Assembly: GCF_009360615.1 (NCBI RefSeq)
Contig: NZ_SPEY01000095.1
Coordinates: forward strand, 1-64,000
DNA from: Comamonas sp.
GTDB lineage: Bacteria; Pseudomonadota; Gammaproteobacteria; Burkholderiales; Burkholderiaceae_C
Direction: 5' to 3'
Length of the DNA stretch: 64,000 nucleotides
The stretch's first letter is position 1; each line of letters opens with the position of its first letter. The position numbers and the translations under genes were made by a program. Below the pieces are notes generated by a model that was given only the letters and a program-made list of their open reading frames with translations, did no database searches and was not told the origin of the DNA. This document shows, one piece after another, positions 49,471-56,954 of this stretch.

Positions 49471-50340
49471 CTAGAAGCCGTAGAGCGCGCTGGGGTTGTC
49501 AACCAGCACCTGCTTCAGCGTAGGAGCGCCTTCAGTGCACTTCAGCCATTCGCTCAGCCGATCAACCTGACGTGCGTCATCGGGCATGGCCTGCATCCCG
49601 GCACTGGCTGTGGCATGTGGCCAGTCGCTCCCCCAAAGCACCCGTTGCGGGGCAGCGCGCAGATAGCTGGCTGCCAGGTCATCAAGAGCAGGGTCTTCCA
49701 CGCTGCGTTGTTCGCTGACGATGTAGCCTCCAGAGAGCTTGACCCATGCATGCCCGGATTCCATCAGCTCGAGAATCAGGCGATGTGCGGGATGGATGCC
49801 CGTCTGTGCTGGCGAGATGCGCCCCATGTGGTCAAAAACCAGTGAGACTGGCAAGTGTCTGAGGACATCGGCCTTGGATGCCAACAGATCCGGCGGCATC
49901 AGCAACTGCAGATGCCATCCCAAAGACGCGATGCGCTGTGCCAGAGACACCAGTTGATCGACGCAGCCGGAAACGCCTAACGACAGGTTGAGGCGAACGC
50001 CGCGGACCCCCTGTTCATGCAGGCGGGACAGCTCCAGGTCACTCTCCAGGCCATCAATGACTGCGACGCCTCGCGCCGCGGATCCGAGTGCGGCCAGGCC
50101 GCTCAGCATGCAACGGTTGTCTGTCCCGTAGGTGGATGGCGTCACCAGTACCACCCGAGAAAGACCCAATCTGCATTGGAGCTGCCGGTAGTCCGAAACA
50201 GACGCGTCAGGAGGCAGAAGCTTGGCACCGGATGCGGCAGGGTAGCTCGCGTCATACACATGCACATGGCAATCGCAGGCACCGGAAGGCACTGGACTTG
50301 CGGGACCGAGATGACCCGCAGAGAAGGGCACGTTCTCCAT
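49471..50340 (-). CDS. TIM-barrel amidohydrolase, PDC-lactonase (LigI)-like, copy 2
   Basis: A 289-residue protein with the HxH motif (CDCHVHVYD), the barrel His in VFDHMGRIS and the Asp in WGSDWPHA. It is a diverged paralogue of 6678-7556. Having two such enzymes in one operon suggests two lactone or amide hydrolysis steps, or two stereo- or regio-isomers. The gene lies between two Bug genes. Confidence 0.87.
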   Translation of the reverse strand: MENVPFSAGHLGPASPVPSGACDCHVHVYDASYPAASGAKLLPPDASVSDYRQLQCRLGLSRVVLVTPSTYGTDNRCMLSGLAALGSAARGVAVIDGLESDLELSRLHEQGVRGVRLNLSLGVSGCVDQLVSLAQRIASLGWHLQLLMPPDLLASKADVLRHLPVSLVFDHMGRISPAQTGIHPAHRLILELMESGHAWVKLSGGYIVSEQRSVEDPALDDLAASYLRAAPQRVLWGSDWPHATASAGMQAMPDDARQVDRLSEWLKCTEGAPTLKQVLVDNPSALYGF

Positions 50341-50363
50341 GATCGACTCACCAACGATGTGGC

Positions 50364-51368
50364 TCAGTCCAAGCTTGCGCCGGATTTCCTGACAATCTGT
50401 CCCCAGCGAGGAATCTCTGTTCGCAGCAGTTGCGCGAACTGTTCTGGGCTGCCTCCCAGTACCTCGCCCCCTTCGGAGCGCAGCTTCTCGGCCACGTCAG
50501 GCTGCTTGAGGGCCTGATTGACCGCCTGATTGATCTTCTGGACGACTGCGGCCGGCGTACCTGCCGGTGCCAGGATGCCAAACCAGGAAATGGCATCGAA
50601 CTCCTTGTAGCCCGCCTCGGCCAGTGTCGGAGTGTCCGGCAGCTGGCTAGAGCGCTTTGCCGATGTCACGACAATCGGACGCACCTTGCCACTTCGGACA
50701 TGCCCCAGCAGCGTGGGAATGGAAGACATGTACAGCGCCACTTGACCACTCATCACGTCCGTAAGAGCTTGGGCCGCCCCTTTATAGGGCACATGACGCA
50801 GCTGGATACCCGCTGCGTTCTCCGCCATTTCTCCCGCCAGATGAGCGACGGTTCCGTTGCCCGGATAGCCCAGGGTCAACGAGTCGGGCGCTTTTTTTGC
50901 AGCCGCCATCACGTCACCGAAACTCTTGAACGGTGATGTGACCGATGCCACCATCACGATGGGAGAGGAAGACACCAGCGCCACGGGCGCCAGGTCAGTC
51001 AAAGGCTTGTAAGGGAGCTTGGGATACAGCGTCGGGTTGATCGCCAAGTTGCTGGTCTGACCCATCACCAGGGTGTAGCCGTCAGGTGCGGCCTTGGCGG
51101 CAGCATCAACCCCCAAATTGCCGCCCGCTCCTGGTTTGTTCTCAACCACCACGTTCCACTTGTTCTGCTCGGCCACCTTCTGTGCAACTGCGCGCGCAAT
51201 CATGTCGGTTCCGCCGCCAGGGGGAAACGGAACGATCAGCCTGATCGGCTTGTTGGGGTAGTCGGATTGTGCGAATGCAGACGTCGCAGGAAAGGCTGCA
51301 ACTACCAGGCCGAGCATTGCGGTGCCGACATGGGCAGCCCAGTTCGGGGAACACATCGAAAAACGCAT
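50364..51368 (-). CDS. Bug/TctC-family periplasmic solute-binding protein
   Basis: A 334-residue protein with a signal peptide (about 1-33, ending SAFA) and Bug motifs (YPNKPIRLIVPFPPGGGTD, VENKPGAGGN, HVPYKGAAQA). It is the first gene of the interrupted operon and diverges from the IclR gene, so it is the receptor most directly tied to that promoter. Confidence 0.92.
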   Translation of the reverse strand: MRFSMCSPNWAAHVGTAMLGLVVAAFPATSAFAQSDYPNKPIRLIVPFPPGGGTDMIARAVAQKVAEQNKWNVVVENKPGAGGNLGVDAAAKAAPDGYTLVMGQTSNLAINPTLYPKLPYKPLTDLAPVALVSSSPIVMVASVTSPFKSFGDVMAAAKKAPDSLTLGYPGNGTVAHLAGEMAENAAGIQLRHVPYKGAAQALTDVMSGQVALYMSSIPTLLGHVRSGKVRPIVVTSAKRSSQLPDTPTLAEAGYKEFDAISWFGILAPAGTPAAVVQKINQAVNQALKQPDVAEKLRSEGGEVLGGSPEQFAQLLRTEIPRWGQIVRKSGASLD

Positions 51369-51430
51369 GGCAAAGTCTCCTCATGTAATGCACGGCATCT
51401 CCAGCCACGGGCACCGCATGGCGCAATTCT

Positions 51431-51445
51431 GTGAAAACGTTTCAC
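51431..51445. promoter_or_regulatory. Candidate operator in the IclR/Bug divergent region
   Basis: GTGAAA-ACG-TTTCAC is a perfect inverted repeat with a 3-bp spacer, 62 bp from the Bug start and 55 bp before the IclR start at 51500. It is flanked by an AATT-centred outer dyad (GCGCAATT ... AATTGCG). An IclR-type regulator binding here could control both genes. Confidence 0.5.
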
Positions 51446-51499
51446 GCAGTACAATTGCGTTGCGCACAGCGAAACAATTTAGACGTGGAAAACCCTGAA

Positions 51500-52291
51500 A
51501 TGCCTTTGGCCGATCGCAACGAAGCCCGCATCGCGAGCGCTGCAAACATGGCTCCTCATTCCGGCCCCGAAGGCGGCGTGATCGCTGTGACACGCGCGCT
51601 GCAAGTCCTCGATGCCTTTGCCTTGGGCGAATCCCACCTGTCTCTGGCAGAGCTCAGCCGTCGGTGTGGACTGCACAAAACGACGGTGTTGCGGCTCGCG
51701 CGAACCCTGGCCATGTCGGGCTACATGGTTCAACGCGATGACGGTGAATGGCGCCTCGGACCCTCGACGGGTTGGCTAGGTGCGCGCTATCAGGCCGGCT
51801 TTGATGTGCAAAACGTGCTGGAGCCGGCCCTGCGCCTGCTCACCCAGAGCAGCGGGGAAAGTGCCGCGTTCTATGTCCGCGAAGGCAATGTGCGAACGTG
51901 TCTGGTCCGTGTCGAAGGACAGCAGGCATTGCGCCACCACGTGCGCATGGGCGAAGGGCTTCCTCTCGACCAGGGCTCGCCGGGCCGAGTGATCCTCGCG
52001 TTTTCCGGCGAGCCGGGACGAATATACGAGCAGATTCGCAAGCAAGGCTATCAATGGTCAATCGGCGAGCGCGAACCTGGGGTCTCGACCGTGTCTGCCC
52101 CGGTCTTCGGCATGAATCGAAGACTGCTGGGTTCAGTGTGCATTTCGGGACCGGAGCTGCGGCTGCCGCCGAACAAGCTGGAGCAACTGGCTCCTTCAGT
52201 CATGGATACGGCTCGCCAGCTTTCCTATGCGCTGGCGGGGAACACGGCCACCTCTGCGGCGGCGCTTTCGCCCAGCCGCTGGCATCCCTAA
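51500..52291 (+). CDS. IclR-family transcriptional regulator
   Basis: A 263-residue protein starting MPLADRNEAR at 51500; the longer GTG-initiated frame overlaps the operator-like dyad. The winged helix is at about 28-85 (LSLAELSRRCGLHKTTVLRL) and the effector domain follows (ESAAFYVREGNVRTCLVRVE, LPLDQGSPGRVILAF). It diverges from the interrupted operon and is its probable regulator, responding to a pathway acid. Confidence 0.88.
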   Translation: MPLADRNEARIASAANMAPHSGPEGGVIAVTRALQVLDAFALGESHLSLAELSRRCGLHKTTVLRLARTLAMSGYMVQRDDGEWRLGPSTGWLGARYQAGFDVQNVLEPALRLLTQSSGESAAFYVREGNVRTCLVRVEGQQALRHHVRMGEGLPLDQGSPGRVILAFSGEPGRIYEQIRKQGYQWSIGEREPGVSTVSAPVFGMNRRLLGSVCISGPELRLPPNKLEQLAPSVMDTARQLSYALAGNTATSAAALSPSRWHP

Positions 52292-52880
52292 TCCTGTGCA
52301 TGCCCGGCAATGCCTCACCTGTTGGCCGAGGCGTCGAAGAGCGCTGCCCGCAGCGTCGGCGGCGTTCACAGCGTCCCCAGAGGGCGCTCACCGGCAGCCA
52401 CCGGGCATGGATGACGATGCGCAGCCCGCATCACCGAGGCAGCCTCCCGGCTGCCAGTATCTTGGACCTCCATGCGCATCGGTCCGTGAACTTCATGCCT
52501 GCAGTGCCAGGCCATGCAGTCAGCCCCTCCGTGCAGGTTCGGCACACTGCTCTCGAATCCCGAGAAGCGGCACAGCGCAAAAAGCCTGAGACAGACCGCG
52601 CAAGCCCAGACAGATGCCACGACATCCACGATGCCAGGGTTGGCGCTGTGGTACGTCGCTTTGCTGAAAGACCTGCCTTCAGGAATTTTCCTCGAAATCA
52701 ATCACATTCATTTGCAATCCGCTCTTCGGAGCTCTGCAAATATCCAATCAAATCAAACATTTAAAATCCCGCCCTCTGCCGAAATACCCAACCCGGCGCA
52801 AAAAGCAGCAGGCCCTGGAAAAATCGGCACCAGCGGCCAGCGCCCTGAAAAAACCAACAAAAGCTGTGGGAACTTTGTCT
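52292..52880. other. Intergenic stretch without a convincing gene
   Basis: This region between the IclR gene and the rpoH control site holds only short overlapping frames with unnatural Arg/Ser/Pro-rich products. The last 200 bases become AT-rich, as expected of the rpoH promoter region. Nothing else was recognised. Confidence 0.6.
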
Positions 52881-52907
52881 TTAGCACTCCCTCTAACGGA
52901 GTGCTAA
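52881..52907 (+). promoter_or_regulatory. CIRCE element (HrcA operator) upstream of rpoH
   Basis: TTAGCACTC, nine bases, GAGTGCTAA: a perfect match to the CIRCE consensus. It ends 31 bp before the rpoH start. HrcA bound here would repress rpoH under normal growth, coupling the two heat-shock systems as described for betaproteobacteria. Confidence 0.93.
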
Positions 52908-52938
52908 TATGAAGATCATGGAAGAAAGGAAACCTGCA

Positions 52939-53883
52939 ATGAAAACTGCCTCCGGCGCCATTGCTACTGCCCTGGCGCCCGCGAACCCCTGGGCGCTGGT
53001 ACCTCCGCTGGGCAACCTGGATGCCTATATCTCGGCGGTCAATCGTATGCCAATGCTCACCCTTGAGGAAGAGCAGGACTACGCTCGCAAGCTCAAAGAA
53101 CACAATGATCTGGACGCCGCCGGGCGTCTGGTGATGTCTCACCTGCGTCTGGTCGTCTCCATCTCGCGCCAGTACCTGGGCTATGGCCTGCCTCACGGCG
53201 ACCTGATTCAGGAAGGCAATGTGGGCCTGATGAAGGCTGTCAAACGCTTCGACCCTGATCAGGGTGTGCGTCTGGTCAGCTACGCCATGCACTGGATCAA
53301 GGCGGAAATCCACGAATACATTCTGAAGAACTGGCGCATGGTCAAGGTCGCCACGACCAAGGCCCAGCGCAAGCTGTTCTTCAATCTGCGCTCGATGAAG
53401 CATGAGCTGAAGTCCGATGCCGCCATGGCCGACGATGAACTGGCCCTGCGCGAAACCCTGACCTCGAACGAAATTGACGCTGTCGCTGCCAAGCTCAACG
53501 TCAAGCGCGAGGAAGTCATCGAGATGGAAACCCGTCTGGCCGGCGGCGATGTGCTGCTGGATCCTTCTCCCAGCGACGACGGAGAGCAGGCCTTCGGCCC
53601 CATCGCCTACCTGGCCGACGCCAGCCACGAGCCTACCGCCATGCTTGAATCGCGTCAGCGCGATCATCTGGCGACCGATGGTCTGGTCATGGCCCTGGAG
53701 GGCCTGGATGACCGCAGCCGCCGCATCGTTGAAGAGCGCTGGCTCAAGGTCAATGACGACGGCTCCGGCGGCATGACGCTGCATGAGCTGGCTGCCGAAT
53801 ATGGCGTGAGCGCCGAGCGCATTCGCCAGATTGAAGTAGCCGCCATGAAAAAGATGAAAAAAGCGCTGGCCGAGTTTGCGTAA
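52939..53883 (+). CDS. rpoH: RNA polymerase heat-shock sigma factor sigma-32
   Basis: A 314-residue sigma factor. It has region 2 (DLIQEGNVGLMKAVKRFDPD, then YAMHWIKAEIHEYILKNWRM), the RpoH box QRKLFFNLRS at the end of region 2, and region 4 HTH (LHELAAEYGVSAERIRQIEV). The start at 52939 has a GAAAGGAAA ribosome site; an ATG at 52909 lies two bases after CIRCE and is less likely. It directs heat-shock transcription and is itself under CIRCE. Confidence 0.95.
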   Translation: MKTASGAIATALAPANPWALVPPLGNLDAYISAVNRMPMLTLEEEQDYARKLKEHNDLDAAGRLVMSHLRLVVSISRQYLGYGLPHGDLIQEGNVGLMKAVKRFDPDQGVRLVSYAMHWIKAEIHEYILKNWRMVKVATTKAQRKLFFNLRSMKHELKSDAAMADDELALRETLTSNEIDAVAAKLNVKREEVIEMETRLAGGDVLLDPSPSDDGEQAFGPIAYLADASHEPTAMLESRQRDHLATDGLVMALEGLDDRSRRIVEERWLKVNDDGSGGMTLHELAAEYGVSAERIRQIEVAAMKKMKKALAEFA

Positions 53884-53931
53884 ACGCCAACTTGCGCACC
53901 AGGTCACTAAAAGGCTGAAATGCTGAACCTC

Positions 53932-53957
53932 AAACCCGGATAATTTCCGGGTTTTTT
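53932..53957 (+). terminator. Rho-independent terminator of rpoH
   Basis: AAACCCGGA (53932-53940) and TCCGGGTTT (53946-53954) form a 9-bp stem with a TAATT loop, followed by a T-run. Confidence 0.88.
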
Positions 53958-54025
53958 ATTTTTCGGAATCGATGCATGTTTTCATGCACACCGATCCCCC
54001 GTCAAGAATTCAAAAGAGACCTGCC

Positions 54026-55024
54026 ATGCCTATTCGCACTTCGCAAATTCTGAAGAATCTGTCTCGCCGCAGCCTGATCGCAGCTGGCGCCACCCTGGCA
54101 GCCACCGCCATGGCTCCGGCTGCACTGGCAGCCGACAACTGGCCCGACAAGCCCTTGCATCTGATCGTGGGCTTCCCCGCCGGCTCCTCACCCGACCTGA
54201 CGGCCCGCGCACTGGCCGAGCCGCTGGAGAAAAAGCTGGGCCAGACCATCATCGTGGAAAACCGCGTGGGTGCGGGCGGCAACATTGCCGGGGAATATGT
54301 GGCCAAGGCCGACGGCTACACCTTCAGCGTGATGATCAACGGCAATATGACCATTGCCAAGATGCTCAACCCCGCGGTGCGCTATGACCCCCTGAAGGAT
54401 CTGCAGCCCGTGAGCCTGATCGGCGTGGCGCCTCTGGTACTGGTAGCCCCCTCGTCGGCCCCCCAGGGCAAGGCCTTCATGGAAGCGGCCGCCAAGGCTG
54501 GCGACAAATGGAGCTACGGCTCTCCCGGCGTCGGCACCGTGGGCCATCTGGGCATGGAACTGCTCAAGAGCCGCTCGGCCATCAAGGCCGTGCATGTGCC
54601 CTATACAGGCTACCCCCAGGTGTTCAACGGCATTCAGGGCGGTGACTTGAAGCTGTCCATGCTGCCACCGGCGCTGGCCATGGCACAGATTCAGGCCGGC
54701 AAGCTGCACGGCATTGGCGTGACCTCTGCTGCACGCAGTCCGCTGGCTCCCGGCCTGCCCAGCCTCAAGGAACTCGGCGTCAACAACTTTGATCTGGAAA
54801 TCTGGAACGCCGTAGCGGCACCCCGCTCCATGCCCAAGGCCCATGTGGACAAGCTGGCAGCCGCCGTCAGCGAGATCGTGCGCACGCCAGAAATGCGCCA
54901 GAAGCTGTCCATGCAAGGCTGGCAAGCCGTGGGCAGTTCGCCCGAAGGCCTGAGCAACCGCATCCAGCAGGATGTGAAGGCGCTGGGCACCATCATTCGC
55001 GAGCAGGGCATCACGGCGCAATAA
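54026..55024 (+). CDS. Bug/TctC-family periplasmic solute-binding protein (orphan)
   Basis: A 332-residue protein starting MPIRTSQILKN at 54026 after an AAAAGAGA ribosome site. The signal region includes LSRRSLIAAGATLA (Tat-like twin arginine) and ends ALA. Bug motifs: WPDKPLHLIVGFPAGSSPD and VENRVGAGGN. It stands alone between two terminator-like structures and has no catabolic neighbours, so its ligand is unknown. Confidence 0.9.
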   Translation: MPIRTSQILKNLSRRSLIAAGATLAATAMAPAALAADNWPDKPLHLIVGFPAGSSPDLTARALAEPLEKKLGQTIIVENRVGAGGNIAGEYVAKADGYTFSVMINGNMTIAKMLNPAVRYDPLKDLQPVSLIGVAPLVLVAPSSAPQGKAFMEAAAKAGDKWSYGSPGVGTVGHLGMELLKSRSAIKAVHVPYTGYPQVFNGIQGGDLKLSMLPPALAMAQIQAGKLHGIGVTSAARSPLAPGLPSLKELGVNNFDLEIWNAVAAPRSMPKAHVDKLAAAVSEIVRTPEMRQKLSMQGWQAVGSSPEGLSNRIQQDVKALGTIIREQGITAQ

Positions 55025-55026
55025 AC

Positions 55027-55100
55027 ACGCCCCCTGAGCCGCTTTGCGGCTTCCCCCCAGGGGGACGACAGCCTCGCTGCGCGGCGGCGCTTGCTCGCTG
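55027..55100. repeat. Comamonadaceae-type intergenic repeat/terminator
   Basis: The block has an outer stem CCCCCTG/CAGGGGG (55030-55036 and 55058-55064) and an inner stem GCCGC/GCGGC (55038-55042 and 55046-55050), then a GC-rich tail ending GGCGGCGCTTGCTCG. From memory, this repeat type is common after genes in Comamonas, Acidovorax and Delftia. It probably terminates the Bug transcript. Confidence 0.7.
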
Positions 55101-55272
55101 TCACGCAGATGCGGTGCGCCAGTTCTCCTCCATTCCACACGCTGACGCTACTCCGGGTATCAACGGGAGCTACTGCGGCGTCCTTTATCATGCGCCCGAC
55201 AGGCATGGGTTTACGCTATGCCTTCGGGCGCATTGTTGTTTCTGGGGCTGCGCCGCCGCTTTTGGAGCCTTC

Positions 55273-56016
55273 ATGGACGCTGGTACCTGGTTCACGCAGC
55301 TCAATGCCTGGCAAGTCATGGCTTTGGGTCTGGTTTTTTTCGGGGGTATTTATCTGCTGGGCGGCCTGTTCATGGGCATGCTGACAGGATTGCTGGCCCG
55401 CCGGGGCATCGGCAGGCCGCTGGATACGCGCCCGCTCAAGTCCGAACAACTGCGCCGCGAATGGCGCCAGTCCTTTCATTCCATACTGATCTTCGGCATC
55501 GGCATGATCGTCCCCTGGGGCTTTCTGCAACTGGGCTGGGCCCGGCTCTCGCCCACCGCCAGCAGCGGACGCATTGCCCTGGAGATCTTTGCGCTGCTGA
55601 TCTGGAACGATGTGCACTTCTGGATCAACCACCGCCTGCTGCACACCCGCCGTCTGGTGCGCTATCACGGTGACCATCATCGCTCGGTGGTGACCACACC
55701 CTGGTCCACCTACAGCTTCCATCCCATAGAGGCCCTGATGCTGGGCAACATCATCTTGCTGCCGATGCTGGTGCATGACTTCTACTTCTGGTCGCTGGCC
55801 TCGGTGCCGGTATTGAGTCTGATCCTGAATCTGATCGGCCATTCCAACTACGATTTTTTTCCCAGAGTCTCCGACACGCACCCGCTGGCCGCCAGCCGCC
55901 GTCATCATCTGCACCACGCACGCCCCGCAGGCAACTATGGCTTTGCACTGGCTTTCATGGACCAGATCATGCGCACCAGGGTCACCGACAGTGCTCCACA
56001 CAGCCCCCGCCACTGA
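55273..56016 (+). CDS. Sterol desaturase/fatty acid hydroxylase superfamily membrane protein
   Basis: A 247-residue integral membrane protein starting at 55273; the longer frame from 55114 was rejected. Histidine clusters HFWINHRLLH, HGDHH and HHLHH are the di-iron ligands of this superfamily. Four or so hydrophobic helices surround them. It should hydroxylate or desaturate a lipid or fatty acyl chain. Its stop abuts the next desaturase gene, so the two are probably coexpressed. Confidence 0.87.
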   Translation: MDAGTWFTQLNAWQVMALGLVFFGGIYLLGGLFMGMLTGLLARRGIGRPLDTRPLKSEQLRREWRQSFHSILIFGIGMIVPWGFLQLGWARLSPTASSGRIALEIFALLIWNDVHFWINHRLLHTRRLVRYHGDHHRSVVTTPWSTYSFHPIEALMLGNIILLPMLVHDFYFWSLASVPVLSLILNLIGHSNYDFFPRVSDTHPLAASRRHHLHHARPAGNYGFALAFMDQIMRTRVTDSAPHSPRH

Positions 56017-56937
56017 ATGAGCAGGCGCCGCTATCCCGTTCTGCGCCATTGGCGCGACTGGCAATCCGTGTTCTACATGCTGCTGCTGCCACTGCTGGTA
56101 TGGTGGCAATGGAGCCGGGGCTTCAGCGTCATTCTCTACGGCGTCGAGCTGTTCCTGACCTTGGGGGTCGGCGTGATTCACCACAACCACACCCATGTGC
56201 GGATGTGGCGGGGGCGCTGGACCAACCGCCTGACCGATTACTGGCTGACCCTGCTTCAGGGCCATCCCACCTTTGTGTTCTGGCCCGCCCATGTGGCCAA
56301 CCACCACCGCTTCCGCCACGGACCGCGCGATCTGGCGCGCACCTACCGGCCTGAATGGGGTGGCGATACCAACCATCTTTGGGGCTATCTGATTCACCCT
56401 GTGCAGGCGGCATTGGTGCTGTATCCGCTATTTTTTCGCTGGCTGAACAACCTGCGTCTGCACTGGCCCGGTGCCTTTCGCTACTGCATGGGGCAATACC
56501 TGCTGTGGCTGGGCAGCTGGGGCTTTTTTCTCTGGCTGGACTGGCAGAAGGCCCTGATTTTCATCATCGTTCCCCAGTTGCACGGCCTGCACTGGCTGCT
56601 GGCCACCAACTATCTGCAGCATGCCCATGCCGACGGCCGGCCGCTGACCAGAGCACAGCGCAATACTCCAGGTATCGAGCTGAACTACGCGCGCAACTTT
56701 GAAGGCCTGGTCAACCCCCTGCTTTTTAATATTGGCCTGCACACCGCGCACCATGAATGCCCGCATGCCCACTGGTCTGAACTGAGCGGACTGCATGAGC
56801 GCATTTACCGCCAACGGGTCACTCCTGCATTGAACGAACGTGGCCTGCTGCCTTATATGGGACGCGTGTTTGTATTGGGTCTGGTCCGGCCCGCGGCAAG
56901 AACCGAGCCGCTGATGCCGCCCGACGCTGTGAAGTAA
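56017..56937 (+). CDS. Fatty acid desaturase family membrane protein
   Basis: A 306-residue membrane protein with three histidine boxes in order: HHNHTH (about 55-60), HHRFRH (about 95-100) and HTAHHECPH (about 245-253), plus several transmembrane helices. This is the acyl-lipid desaturase pattern. It begins immediately at the end of the hydroxylase gene and 17 bp before the KAS III fusion gene. The acyl substrate and carrier are unknown. Confidence 0.88.
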   Translation: MSRRRYPVLRHWRDWQSVFYMLLLPLLVWWQWSRGFSVILYGVELFLTLGVGVIHHNHTHVRMWRGRWTNRLTDYWLTLLQGHPTFVFWPAHVANHHRFRHGPRDLARTYRPEWGGDTNHLWGYLIHPVQAALVLYPLFFRWLNNLRLHWPGAFRYCMGQYLLWLGSWGFFLWLDWQKALIFIIVPQLHGLHWLLATNYLQHAHADGRPLTRAQRNTPGIELNYARNFEGLVNPLLFNIGLHTAHHECPHAHWSELSGLHERIYRQRVTPALNERGLLPYMGRVFVLGLVRPAARTEPLMPPDAVK

Positions 56938-56954
56938 AAACCTGTTGAGGATCT

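Noticed and set aside
52366-52701. Minus-strand 111-residue frame between iclR and rpoH
   Set aside because: Cys/Arg/Ser-rich composition with no ribosome site or motif.
52909-52938. Earlier rpoH start at 52909
   Set aside because: It is two bases after CIRCE with no ribosome site; the ATG at 52939 has a well spaced AGGA.
55114-55272. Upstream extension of the sterol-desaturase-family gene
   Set aside because: The extra 53 residues read as a non-native sequence, and the membrane protein begins naturally at 55273.
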